Shown here one piece after another: positions 1 through 8,156 of a DNA stretch of 64,000 bases (position 1 is the stretch's first letter; each line of letters starts with the position of its first letter). This DNA comes from Amphritea atlantica. Its GTDB lineage: Bacteria; Pseudomonadota; Gammaproteobacteria; Pseudomonadales; Balneatricaceae. The DNA lies in contig NZ_JAHKQE010000005.1 in NCBI RefSeq assembly GCF_018860855.1, forward strand, positions 79,769 to 143,768, in the 5' to 3' direction. The position numbers and the translations under genes are program-made. The notes below the pieces were generated by a model that saw nothing but the letters and a program-made list of their open reading frames with translations, was not told the origin of the DNA and ran no database searches.

Positions 1-63
1 CATCAACAAGCAGACCATTGCGATTTAGTCATTGAGTTCCTGTCATCGAAGGTAACATTATGA
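1..63 (+). CDS. 3' end of an upstream gene (partial)
   Basis: Frame 1 is open from the window edge and ends at TGA 61-63, giving a 20-residue tail (ends FLSSKVTL). The stop overlaps the ATG of the next gene as ATGA, so the two are probably translationally coupled. A response regulator or other signalling partner of the kinase is a reasonable guess from context, but 20 residues do not identify a family. Confidence 0.6.
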   Translation, partial: HQQADHCDLVIEFLSSKVTL

Positions 64-1004
64 GCGAAACAGAGGCCTACAAAGCCGCTTATCAACGTGA
101 GAAGCAAGCCCGGTTGGCTGCAGAACAACTGCTAGAGGTGAAAACCCGCAACCTGTTTCTCGCTAATCAGCAGCTACTCGACCAAAACTCCCAGCTGAAA
201 GAGCAACAGGCGCTGATTATCCGTACTGAAAAACTGGCAACCTTAGGCACCCTCGCCGCCGGTGTTGCCCATGAGATCAACAACCCACTGGCCTTTGTGC
301 TCAGTAACATGGAGAGTCTCAAGCGCTATGTCGAAGCCTATAATACATTGCTAAAACTCGGCCATCGCTGGCTAACGGAGCAGCAACTGACCGAACAACA
401 AACTAGCCAATTGCAAGATCTGATTAAGCAACAGGACCTCGACTTTATCTGCGAAGATGTGGCCGAACTGCTCAGCGATACCGATCAAGGTTTGATTCGG
501 CTGCGAGATATTGTCCAAGGGTTACGTAACTTTTCCCATGACGGCAACAACGAACGTATTCAATACAATCTCAATGAAGGTCTCAACAGTACTCTGAAAA
601 TACTGCAAAGCGAGCTAAAAAATAATATTAAGGTTAACTGTCAGCTAGCCACTATTCCAATCACGAAATGTAATCCTGGGGAGCTAAACCAGGTTTTTCT
701 AAACCTGATTATGAACGCCTGTCATGCACTATCCGAAACCCGGGATGCACAGATAGACATCTCCACAGACACTGAAGATGACAGCATTGTGATTCGGATA
801 AAAGATAACGGCAGTGGTATACCGGAGACCGTCTTAAAGTCTATTTTCGATCCTTTTTTTACCACTAAACCGGTCGGTCAAGGCACCGGTATGGGGTTAT
901 CCATCGCTTATGGCATTATTCAAGATCACAAGGGCAGTATTAATGTGTCCAGCACTGAGGGCCAAGGCAGCTGTTTTGAAATTCGCCTCCCCGTTGAAGC
1001 TTAA
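60..1004 (+). CDS. Cytoplasmic sensor histidine kinase
   Basis: A 314-residue HisKA/HATPase_c kinase. Residues 5-55 are a charged, Gln/Leu-rich probable coiled coil with no membrane segment, so the protein should be soluble. The H box (GVAHEINNPL) places the phosphoacceptor at His71. The ATP-binding lobe has an N box (LNLIMNACHAL), G1 (DNGSGIP), F box (FDPFFTTKPVG) and G2 (GTGMGLSIAYG), so the enzyme should be active. The start overlaps the preceding stop by ATGA, implying coupled translation with that gene, whose identity lies outside the window. The H box type resembles the NtrB/ZraS class of kinases. The stimulus cannot be inferred from the sequence. Confidence 0.9.
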   Translation: MSETEAYKAAYQREKQARLAAEQLLEVKTRNLFLANQQLLDQNSQLKEQQALIIRTEKLATLGTLAAGVAHEINNPLAFVLSNMESLKRYVEAYNTLLKLGHRWLTEQQLTEQQTSQLQDLIKQQDLDFICEDVAELLSDTDQGLIRLRDIVQGLRNFSHDGNNERIQYNLNEGLNSTLKILQSELKNNIKVNCQLATIPITKCNPGELNQVFLNLIMNACHALSETRDAQIDISTDTEDDSIVIRIKDNGSGIPETVLKSIFDPFFTTKPVGQGTGMGLSIAYGIIQDHKGSINVSSTEGQGSCFEIRLPVEA

Positions 1005-1233
1005 GCCATCGCTAAATAGATGACACACACCGTGGCATTTAACGGCTCGCCGTAGCAGCCATTGGTAAAATTTCACCCTAGGTTATTACTGTATTTCGGT
1101 CATGGCTGCCGCTATATTTCTTCTAATAAGTCATTTACAGAATATAAATCTCTTAAAGCAGTGCTAAGTTAAAAGCAGCTACATAAAAATAATCATAATA
1201 AAGATATTACATCCCCTAAGAGGAGTGTTCCGT

Positions 1234-2358
1234 ATGCTGATCGGTATCCCCAAAGAGATTAAAAATAACGAATATCGGATAGGCATGACCCCAGCCGGCG
1301 TGCGAGAACTCGTCAGCCACGGTCATCAAGTGATGGTGCAGCGTGATGGTGGCACGGCTATCGGTTTATTGAATGAACAATATACGGCAGCAGGAGCCAC
1401 TCTAATTGATACCGCCGCCGAGATTTTCAAAAGTGCAGAAATGATCATCAAGGTAAAAGAGCCGCAACCGGACGAGTGTAAGATGTTGCGGCCGGGCCAG
1501 CTATTATTTACCTACCTCCACCTAGCACCCGATCCAGAGCAAACCCGCTTACTAATAGCCTCGGATGCCATCGCTATCGCCTATGAAACCGTCACCGACC
1601 CACAAGGTGGCCTACCGCTGCTAGCCCCCATGAGTGAAGTGGCTGGGCGTATGTCTATTCAAGCCGGCGCCCATGCGTTGGAAAAAGCTCAGGGCGGCAT
1701 GGGTATTCTGCTCGGTGGCGTACCGGGTGTAGCACCCGCCAAAGTCACCGTTATTGGCGGTGGTGTTGTCGGTATTAATGCCGCCCGCATGGCGATGGGC
1801 CTTGGCGCCGACGTGACCATTCTCGACCGCTCGATTCCCCGTTTAAAAGCCCTCGATGAGCAGTATGGACCACAGCTAAAAACGCTCTACTCGAGTGTTG
1901 AAACCATCGATGCCGAAGTCAGTCATGCCGACCTCGTCATCGGTGCCGTGTTGATACCCGGCGCAGCAGCTCCGAAGTTGGTCACTCGGGAGATGCTAAG
2001 CACGATGAAGAAGGGGTCAGTTCTGGTGGATGTAGCGATTGATCAGGGCGGCTGTTTTGAAACCTCCCACGCCACCACTCATGAGGAGCCGACCTATGAA
2101 ATCGACGGAGTGATCCATTATTGCGTTGCGAATATGCCCGGCGGTGTCGCTCGCACCTCAACTTTTGCCCTGACGAACGCCACCCTCCCCTTTGCCTTGG
2201 CACTCGCTGATAAAGGTTATCAACAGGCGTTGCAAGATGACCCTCATCTCATGAATGGGCTGAATGTATACCGAGGCAAAATAACCTGCAAAGCGGTTGC
2301 CCAGGCACTCCACTATGATTATTTTTCCCCTACGGAAGCGATAGACGCGGCACAATGA
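1234..2358 (+). CDS. ald: Alanine dehydrogenase
   Basis: NAD-dependent L-alanine dehydrogenase, interconverting L-alanine with pyruvate and ammonium. The N-terminus ([17 protein letters not shown]), the substrate-site Lys in IIKVKEPQ, the catalytic His in YLHLAPD and the Rossmann glycine motif [12 protein letters not shown] are all present. The length of 374 aa is typical. I start at ATG 1234 because AGGAG at 1221-1225 is well placed; the in-frame GTG at 1225 lies inside that ribosome site. The 229-bp upstream gap is AT-rich near the gene and has an 8-bp inverted repeat (1055-1062 with 1102-1109) of unknown meaning. The gene is monocistronic by position. Confidence 0.95.
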   Translation: MLIGIPKEIKNNEYRIGMTPAGVRELVSHGHQVMVQRDGGTAIGLLNEQYTAAGATLIDTAAEIFKSAEMIIKVKEPQPDECKMLRPGQLLFTYLHLAPDPEQTRLLIASDAIAIAYETVTDPQGGLPLLAPMSEVAGRMSIQAGAHALEKAQGGMGILLGGVPGVAPAKVTVIGGGVVGINAARMAMGLGADVTILDRSIPRLKALDEQYGPQLKTLYSSVETIDAEVSHADLVIGAVLIPGAAAPKLVTREMLSTMKKGSVLVDVAIDQGGCFETSHATTHEEPTYEIDGVIHYCVANMPGGVARTSTFALTNATLPFALALADKGYQQALQDDPHLMNGLNVYRGKITCKAVAQALHYDYFSPTEAIDAAQ

Positions 2359-2452
2359 ACCTCGTAGGGGTCGATGAGCTTGTAAGCCACATCAAAAAAC
2401 CTCAACAGCCATCGCCACGGGACGCGGCTCCCACAAACAGCACCCATTTCGG

Positions 2453-2552
2453 GTAGGGTGTGGTGAGCTTTGCGAACCGCACCGGTATTCACGCGAAACA
2501 TTTAGAGGATAATCGGCACCGATGGTGCGGTTCATGCTTCACCGCACCCTAC
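2453..2552. repeat. 100-bp imperfect palindrome, copy 1
   Basis: The left arm starts GTAGGGTGTGGTGA and continues to GCGAACCGCACC. The right arm runs GGTGCGGTTCATGC to TCACCGCACCCTAC. The arms are complementary with a few mismatches around a central AT-richer loop, so a long cruciform or RNA hairpin is possible. It lies downstream of both ald and uvrB (convergent ends) and may help stop transcription. Confidence 0.75.
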
Positions 2553-2656
2553 CTATCGGCGGTTATTTTGGGGCTGGTGAGCTTTACGAACCACATAAAA
2601 AACCTCAACAACCATCGCCACGGGACACGGCCCCCACACACCTCAGCCCATTTCGC

Positions 2657-2756
2657 GTAGGGTGCGGTGAGCTTTGCGAACCGCACCGGTATTGAAACGA
2701 ATGATGTGGTGGATAATCGGCACCGATGGTGCGGTTCATCCTTCACCGCACCCTAC
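2657..2756. repeat. 100-bp imperfect palindrome, copy 2
   Basis: Same structure and same length as the copy 204 bp upstream. The arms here match better: GTAGGGTGCGGTGA against TCACCGCACCCTAC is perfect, and GCGAACCGCACC pairs with GGTGCGGTTC. The central loop differs from copy 1, a pattern of selection on the stems rather than the loop. Confidence 0.75.
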
Positions 2757-2811
2757 CTATCGGTGGTTATGTTGGGGCTGCTGGCTTGCGAACCGCACCA
2801 CTCCTATCGCC

Positions 2812-4824
2812 TTACAGCCCACTATGTTTAAGTTTTTCCAATTGATCACGGTATTGAGCCGCTTTCTCAAATTCCAGATTTTTAGCCGCTTCATACATCT
2901 GATCTTCCAAGCGACTCATCGCCTTGGCCAATTCCTTGGTGCTAAGTTTCTTCGGATCGATCTGATATTCCGCCACCGGCTCAGCGGCTTTACGACCGGT
3001 TTGCGTTTTACGGCCAGGAATCGCCGAAGCCCCCTCCATAATATCGGCCACCGATTTTTGAATCCCTACGGGGGTGATACCATGTTCTTTATTGTAGGCA
3101 ATCTGCTTATTGCGGCGGCGTTCGGTTTCATCCATCGCCCGCTGCATTGAACCTGTCACCCGATCGGCATAGAGAATTGCCCGACCATTAATATTTCGGG
3201 CCGCCCGACCAATGGTCTGAATCATCGAAGTTTCAGAACGTAGAAAGCCCTCCTTATCCGCATCCAGAATCGCCACCAGCGACACTTCTGGCATATCGAT
3301 ACCTTCACGCAACAGGTTGATCCCCACCAGCACATCAAATTCACCGATACGCAGATCGCGGATAATCTCAACCCGCTCAACCGTATCGATATCCGAATGC
3401 AGATAACGCACCCGCACCCCATGCTCATCGAGATAGTCGGTGAGATCCTCGGCCATCCGTTTGGTTAGCACCGTGACCACAATACGCTGCCCTAAGGCAG
3501 CCACCTTATTAATCTCACCTAACAGGTCATCCACCTGAGTCAGCGCGGGGCGAACCTCGACAATGGGATCAAGTAATCCGGTGGGACGTACCACCTGCTC
3601 GACCACTTGACCCGCATTGGCCGCCTCGTATTTGCTTGGCGTAGCCGACACCATGATCATCTGCGGCGCTTGACGCTCCCATTCTTCAAACTTCATCGGC
3701 CGGTTATCCAGCGCCGATGGCAAACGAAAACCATACTCCACCAAGGTTTCTTTACGGGAACGGTCGCCTTTATACATTGCCCCTAGTTGCGGAATGGTCA
3801 CATGGGATTCATCCATGACGAGCAGAGCGTCATCGGGAAGATAGTCAAACAGAGTTGGCGGCGGATCGCCGGGATCTCGCCCTGAGAGGTAGCGGGAGTA
3901 GTTTTCAATCCCTGAGCAATAACCGAGCTCCTTGATCATCTCCACGTCATACATCACCCGTTGCTCAAGACGCTGCACCTCAACCAACTTATCATTACTG
4001 CGCAGCTGCTCTAAGCGAGGATGCAATTCTGCGAGAATCTTATCCACCGCTGCCAGCAGGGTTTCTCGAGGGGTAACATAATGGGATTTTGGATAGATAG
4101 TCGCCCGCGGCACACGGCGCAACACCGCGCCGGTAAGCGGATCAAAATAGCTTAAATTTTCAACTTCATCATCGAATAGCTCGATCCGCACCGCTTCTTT
4201 TTCCGATTCCGCCGGAAAGACATCGATCACATCACCGCGCACCCGATAGGTGCCTCGGTGTAGTTCAATATCGTTGCGGGTATATTGCAATTCGGCTAGA
4301 CGGCGCAAAATAGTGCGCTGATCCGCCTGATCGCCTCGATCCAAATGCAACATCATCCCCAGATAAGATTTAGGATCACCCAAGCCATAGATCGCCGAAA
4401 CCGTGGCGACGATAATGGCATCATCTCGCTCGAGCAGTGCTTTGGTGGCTGATAACCGCATCTGTTCGATATGCTCGTTGATCGAGGCATCCTTCTCAAT
4501 AAAGGTATCGGATGAAGGTACATACGCCTCAGGCTGGTAATAATCATAATAGGAAACAAAATACTCGACCGCATTATTCGGGAAGAACTCGCGAAACTCA
4601 CCGTAAAGCTGCGCCGCCAAGGTTTTATTGTGCGCCATAATAATAGTGGGTCGTTGCAGCTCGGCGATCACATTAGCAATGGTAAAGGTCTTACCTGAGC
4701 CTGTGACACCTAACAGTGTTTGCGCGGCAAGCCCGGCATGAATCCCATCAACCAAGCCTTTAATCGCGGCGGGTTGATCACCGGCGGGCTGAAACTTTGA
4801 CTGTAGTTGGAAGCGCTGTTTCAT
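2812..4824 (-). CDS. uvrB: Excinuclease ABC subunit B
   Basis: DNA damage-recognition helicase of nucleotide excision repair, which receives DNA from UvrA and recruits UvrC. At 670 aa it has the usual length. Seen: Walker A GVTGSGKT near residue 40, the beta-hairpin region [12 protein letters not shown] that inserts between strands, motif DESHV, helicase motif [14 protein letters not shown], motif VI region IGRAARN, and the C-terminal UVR domain ([16 protein letters not shown]) that contacts UvrC. I found no convincing LexA box (CTGT-N8-ACAG) upstream. It ends directly against the tandem palindromic repeat. Confidence 0.98.
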   Translation of the reverse strand: MKQRFQLQSKFQPAGDQPAAIKGLVDGIHAGLAAQTLLGVTGSGKTFTIANVIAELQRPTIIMAHNKTLAAQLYGEFREFFPNNAVEYFVSYYDYYQPEAYVPSSDTFIEKDASINEHIEQMRLSATKALLERDDAIIVATVSAIYGLGDPKSYLGMMLHLDRGDQADQRTILRRLAELQYTRNDIELHRGTYRVRGDVIDVFPAESEKEAVRIELFDDEVENLSYFDPLTGAVLRRVPRATIYPKSHYVTPRETLLAAVDKILAELHPRLEQLRSNDKLVEVQRLEQRVMYDVEMIKELGYCSGIENYSRYLSGRDPGDPPPTLFDYLPDDALLVMDESHVTIPQLGAMYKGDRSRKETLVEYGFRLPSALDNRPMKFEEWERQAPQMIMVSATPSKYEAANAGQVVEQVVRPTGLLDPIVEVRPALTQVDDLLGEINKVAALGQRIVVTVLTKRMAEDLTDYLDEHGVRVRYLHSDIDTVERVEIIRDLRIGEFDVLVGINLLREGIDMPEVSLVAILDADKEGFLRSETSMIQTIGRAARNINGRAILYADRVTGSMQRAMDETERRRNKQIAYNKEHGITPVGIQKSVADIMEGASAIPGRKTQTGRKAAEPVAEYQIDPKKLSTKELAKAMSRLEDQMYEAAKNLEFEKAAQYRDQLEKLKHSGL

Positions 4825-4867
4825 ATTCGATGTTCTTCGTTAATAACAGGAAAAAACTGAGCGGGAC

Positions 4868-4873
4868 ATTATA
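4868..4873 (-). promoter_or_regulatory. Candidate -10 element for uvrB
   Basis: A perfect TATAAT read on the minus strand, 44 nt before the uvrB start. The hexamer 17 bp further upstream (CAGCAG) is a poor -35, so the promoter assignment is tentative. Confidence 0.35.
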
Positions 4874-5084
4874 CGCTTATGGAAAACTTTCTGCTGATAG
4901 ATCGAGCAATGAAAGGAAAAACACCTAAATTTGTTTCATAACGACACTTTATTGCAATAAAGTTTATTTTTAACCATTTTCGACTATAAAAATGATTTTT
5001 CCGTCTCCAAGATTCCGGTATTATTTATCGGTTGAACACACCGTGGTACACGACCACTTTTTTTCAGAGGATATGGCTAGGACA

Positions 5085-6266
5085 ATGCAACTTTCCGATC
5101 GCGTTAACAGCATCAAACCTTCTCCCACGCTGGCAGTAACGAATCGCGCTGCTGAATTACGCGCTGAAGGTAAAAACATTATTGGCCTGGGCGCCGGCGA
5201 ACCTGATTTTGACACCCCGGATCATATTAAAAACGCTGCGATTGAAGCCCTCAACAACGGCTTCACGAAATACACAGCGGTTGATGGTACGCCTGGTCTG
5301 AAAAAAGCGATTATTGCAAAGTTCAAACGGGATAACGGCTTTGTCTACGAAGCCAATCAGATTCTCGTATCCTGCGGCGGTAAGCAAAGCTTTTTCAATT
5401 TGTCGCTAGCACTATTAAACCCCGGCGATGAAGTGATCATCCCCGCGCCTTACTGGGTATCCTATCCCGATATGGTATTGATGGGTGAAGGTGTGCCGGT
5501 CATTGTGACCACCACCCAGGAAGCCCGTTTTAAAATCACGCCGGCACAGCTAGAAGCGGCCATCACTGCCAAAACCCGCCTACTCGTACTGAACAGTCCA
5601 TCTAACCCTACTGGGGTTGCTTATACTGAAGCAGAGCTACGAGCATTAGCCGATGTATTGGCGCAGCACCCAGATGTACTGGTTGCCACCGATGATATGT
5701 ATGAACACATCCTTTATACCGATGCGCCGTTCATCAATATCCTTAACGTCGCGCCCGAACTCTATGACCGTACCATTGTGCTGAATGGTGTTTCTAAAGC
5801 GTATTCAATGACAGGCTGGCGTATCGGCTATGCCGCAGGGCCTGCTAAGCTGATTGGCGCGATGAAGAAAATACAATCGCAAAGCACCTCTAACCCAACG
5901 TCGATCTCACAGGTTGCTGCCCAAGCCGCACTGGATGGTGATCAGAGCTGCGTCGCCGAGATGGTTAAAGCTTTTAAACAACGTCATGACTTTGTGGTTG
6001 GAAAACTCAATGAGATTGAAGGCGTTGATTGCATCCCTGCCGACGGAACCTTTTATGCGTTCCCAAGCTTTCAACAGATCATCGACAATGATGATCGGTT
6101 TGCCAACGATATCGATCTTGCAGAGTTCCTGCTCATGGAAGCCGGTGTTGCACTTGTACCGGGTTCTGCCTTTGGCGCACCGGGCAATATGCGTTTATCC
6201 TTTGCAACCTCAATGGATATTCTTGAAGACGCGCTCAACCGCATCAAAGCGGCGTTAGAAAAATAA
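5085..6266 (+). CDS. Class I aminotransferase, aspartate aminotransferase type
   Basis: PLP-dependent fold-type I aminotransferase of the AspC subgroup (start MQLSDRVNSIKPSPTLAVT, then GLGAGEPDFDTP). The substrate-binding segment NSPSNPTG, the PLP lysine in GVSKAYSMTGWRIGY and the C-terminal Arg region (NMRLSFATS) are present. From ATG 5085 the protein is 393 aa, normal for the family. ATG 5073 is an alternative, and the open frame extends to 4992, but that leader lacks family homology by eye. Neither start has an ideal Shine-Dalgarno (AGAGG at 5066-5070). The most likely reaction is aspartate plus 2-oxoglutarate to oxaloacetate plus glutamate; related enzymes also accept aromatic or branched-chain substrates. 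Confidence 0.9.
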   Translation: MQLSDRVNSIKPSPTLAVTNRAAELRAEGKNIIGLGAGEPDFDTPDHIKNAAIEALNNGFTKYTAVDGTPGLKKAIIAKFKRDNGFVYEANQILVSCGGKQSFFNLSLALLNPGDEVIIPAPYWVSYPDMVLMGEGVPVIVTTTQEARFKITPAQLEAAITAKTRLLVLNSPSNPTGVAYTEAELRALADVLAQHPDVLVATDDMYEHILYTDAPFINILNVAPELYDRTIVLNGVSKAYSMTGWRIGYAAGPAKLIGAMKKIQSQSTSNPTSISQVAAQAALDGDQSCVAEMVKAFKQRHDFVVGKLNEIEGVDCIPADGTFYAFPSFQQIIDNDDRFANDIDLAEFLLMEAGVALVPGSAFGAPGNMRLSFATSMDILEDALNRIKAALEK

Positions 6267-6280
6267 TCATTTTGCACAGT

Positions 6281-6309
6281 AAAAAAACCGGGCTTGCTCG
6301 GTTTTTTTT
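6281..6309 (+). terminator. Intrinsic terminator after the aminotransferase gene
   Basis: A run of seven A, stem ACCGGGC against GCTCGGT (one G-T pair) and eight T form a short hairpin flanked by A and T runs, 14 nt after the stop. Confidence 0.8.
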
Positions 6310-6404
6310 CGCCCCATATTCGTGCAACCCATTGCAACCTAATTAAGCTTGTGCACCATATTTGGTGGTTTACAAGTCATGACAAATTTTCTTTAATACT
6401 TCAT

Positions 6405-6432
6405 TTGCATTTGCCAAGTCGGGACTTATAAT
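6405..6432 (+). promoter_or_regulatory. Sigma-70-type promoter of the tetR-RND operon
   Basis: TTGCAT at 6405-6410 and TATAAT at 6427-6432, separated by 16 bp. Transcription would begin near 6439, placing the palindrome at 6448-6465 at the start of the transcript. Confidence 0.6.
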
Positions 6433-6447
6433 CCTGCTCTTATCTTT

Positions 6448-6465
6448 TTAAGACGACCGGTCTAA
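6448..6465. promoter_or_regulatory. Candidate TetR-family operator
   Basis: TTAAGAC and GTCTAA flank a perfect 8-bp palindrome GACCGGTC (6455-6462). AGAC...GTCT half-sites around CCGG are typical of TetR-family operators such as that of NemR. It sits between the promoter and the tetR start, as expected for autorepression of the whole operon. Confidence 0.6.
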
Positions 6466-6470
6466 TCAAA

Positions 6471-7103
6471 ATGACTCGACCTAAGAGAAATGAACACAAT
6501 CGAGAAAGAATTCTGCAGACAGGGATGGAGTTGTTTAACCGCAAAGGTTATCACGGCACCGGATTAAAAGAGATTTTAGATACCTGTCAGGTGCCTAAAG
6601 GTTCTTTCTATAATTATTTTTCAAGTAAGGAGCAATTCGCGGTCGCCGTATTAGAATATAGCCACCAACTCGATGATGAAAAATGGGAGTCATGGAGCGC
6701 CATCACCAGCGGCGACATACGCACTCAGTTTCGCGCCTCACTGGACCTCTTCATCGAGGAATATAAAGAAGACCCGATGACAACCGGCTGCTTGCTCACC
6801 AACCTGATGGGTGAACTGGGTAATGCGAGTGATTCATTTCGTCAGATTATCGATTCATCCTGCAGCCGAGTCATCGATTGTATTGAAATACATTTTCAAA
6901 ACGCACAACAGGAAGGGAGTTTTCGTGACGACCTTTCCGCACGGGCATTAGCTCAGTTATTCTGGGATTGCTGGCAAGGCGCATTACTGCGTACTAAAGT
7001 GGAAGCCTCCACCCAGCCCTTAAGTGACGCAGCCGATATGCTATGTACACTCTTTGCACCACTTAACCCGACCAACAGGGATGAAACACATCATGAAACT
7101 TAA
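6471..7103 (+). CDS. TetR-family repressor of the adjacent RND pump
   Basis: A 210-residue TetR regulator. The N-terminal helix-turn-helix (residues about 12-57) has the family signature GTGLKEILDTCQVPKGSFYNYFSSKEQF. The ligand-binding half (about 80-200) includes a CLLTNLMGELG segment resembling the AcrR/NemR-like branch with C-terminal TetR_C domains. It is first in an operon with an RND adaptor, pump and channel, and the palindrome just upstream of its start suggests autoregulation. The next gene starts inside its 3' end (11-nt overlap). The inducer is unknown; no clear Shine-Dalgarno precedes the ATG. Confidence 0.88.
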   Translation: MTRPKRNEHNRERILQTGMELFNRKGYHGTGLKEILDTCQVPKGSFYNYFSSKEQFAVAVLEYSHQLDDEKWESWSAITSGDIRTQFRASLDLFIEEYKEDPMTTGCLLTNLMGELGNASDSFRQIIDSSCSRVIDCIEIHFQNAQQEGSFRDDLSARALAQLFWDCWQGALLRTKVEASTQPLSDAADMLCTLFAPLNPTNRDETHHET

Positions 7104-8154
7104 TCAACTTTTTGCCCCCCTAATTATCGGTGTGGCACTGAATATCGCTGTGCCAGCCCAAGCGGCGGGTCTACCGGCGGAAGTTGTCCATGTAAAAAGT
7201 GAACCGTTGGTTCATATGATTGAAGCCGTCGGGACACTCAATGCTAATGAGTCGATTATACTTCGCCCTGAACAGAGCGGAATCGTCGAAAAGGTGTTAT
7301 TCACCGAAGGCGCACCGGTCAAGGCGAGTGATCAACTGATTGTGCTCGAATCGTCTCTTTATAAAGCCCAGCTGCAGGAAAGCAAAGCGCGGGTTAACCT
7401 TAGCCGTATCGACTACCAACGCGCCGATAGCCTAGTCAAAAAGCGGGTTGGCTCACAGCAAGATAAAGACTCCTCGCTGGCTCAGTTACAGGTTGATCAA
7501 GCTCAACAGGCTGTGGCACAAACAAAATTGAATAAAATGACCATCAGTGCCCCCTTCGATGGCGTTATCGGCTTACGTAAATTTAGCCCGGGTGACTATG
7601 TCAATATTGGTCAAGACCTCGTTCAGCTGACCGATATCAGCATTATGAAGGTCGATTTCAAAGTACCAGAAAATCAACTGTCAAACATCCGTATCGGACA
7701 ACAGGTTAAGGTACTGATTGACGCTCTGCCGGGGGAAAGCTTCAGCGGCGAGATCTACGCGATATCACCTAATATTGATGCGCGTAACCATAACATCGCT
7801 ATCCGGGCGAAAATAGAAAACCGTGATAATCTGCTGCGTGCCGGTCTATTTGCTCGGATACAAATCATCACTCAGATCGATAATCACGCGATCATGGTGC
7901 CAGAAGAAGCGATCATCCCGAAAAACAATGAATTTTTTGTCATGACAGTCACCGACGAAAAGATTGACATGGTTCCGGTTAAGCTAGGCATCCGTCGTAA
8001 TGGCGCGGTTAACATTATCTCCGGCCTGTCCGTTGATCAGGTGATTGTAACAGCCGGTCAGCTCAAACTGTTCCCTGGATCGCCCGTTACACCGATTTTC
8101 GTTGATGGGACTGAACAGCCTTCAGCCCCAGCGGCTGAACAACCGGGAGCCTGA
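7093..8154 (+). CDS. RND efflux periplasmic adaptor (membrane fusion protein)
   Basis: A 353-residue HlyD/MFP adaptor linking an inner-membrane RND pump to an outer-membrane channel. ATG 7093 gives a clear signal peptide (MKLNQLFAPLIIGVALNIAV, cleavage after AQA); ATG 7081 and the longer frame from 7024 do not, and AGGG lies 12 nt before 7093. The lipoyl half-motifs are visible (RPEQSGIVEKVLFTEGAPVK and ISAPFDGVIGLRKFSPGDYV), around a short alpha-helical hairpin, with beta-barrel and membrane-proximal domains after residue 180. No lipobox. The tail is Pro/Ala-rich. It overlaps tetR by 11 nt and ends 2 nt before the pump gene. Confidence 0.92.
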   Translation: MKLNQLFAPLIIGVALNIAVPAQAAGLPAEVVHVKSEPLVHMIEAVGTLNANESIILRPEQSGIVEKVLFTEGAPVKASDQLIVLESSLYKAQLQESKARVNLSRIDYQRADSLVKKRVGSQQDKDSSLAQLQVDQAQQAVAQTKLNKMTISAPFDGVIGLRKFSPGDYVNIGQDLVQLTDISIMKVDFKVPENQLSNIRIGQQVKVLIDALPGESFSGEIYAISPNIDARNHNIAIRAKIENRDNLLRAGLFARIQIITQIDNHAIMVPEEAIIPKNNEFFVMTVTDEKIDMVPVKLGIRRNGAVNIISGLSVDQVIVTAGQLKLFPGSPVTPIFVDGTEQPSAPAAEQPGA

Positions 8155-8156
8155 GC

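Larger units (their letters stand above)
2371..2811. repeat. Tandem repeat, ~204-bp unit, two copies plus a partial third
   Basis: The stretch between ald and uvrB has no gene. It consists of a unit at about 2371-2575, a second diverged copy at about 2576-2779 and a partial third to 2811. Each unit carries the block CAACCATCGCCACGGGAC (with small changes) followed by a 100-bp palindromic module. The short open frames here follow from the repeat structure and have no protein features. The core GTAGGGTGCGGTGA with AACCGCACC resembles interspersed intergenic palindromes that I recall from various bacterial genomes; no family name is claimed. Confidence 0.8.

Noticed and set aside
2460..3150. Several open frames of 60-158 codons over the repeats and the uvrB end
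   Set aside because: They follow from the palindromic repeat or from the antisense strand of uvrB and have no protein-like features.
4825..4960. SOS (LexA) box upstream of uvrB
   Set aside because: I looked for CTGT-N8-ACAG on both strands and found only a half-site (CTGTTATTAACGAAGA). Not enough to claim SOS control.
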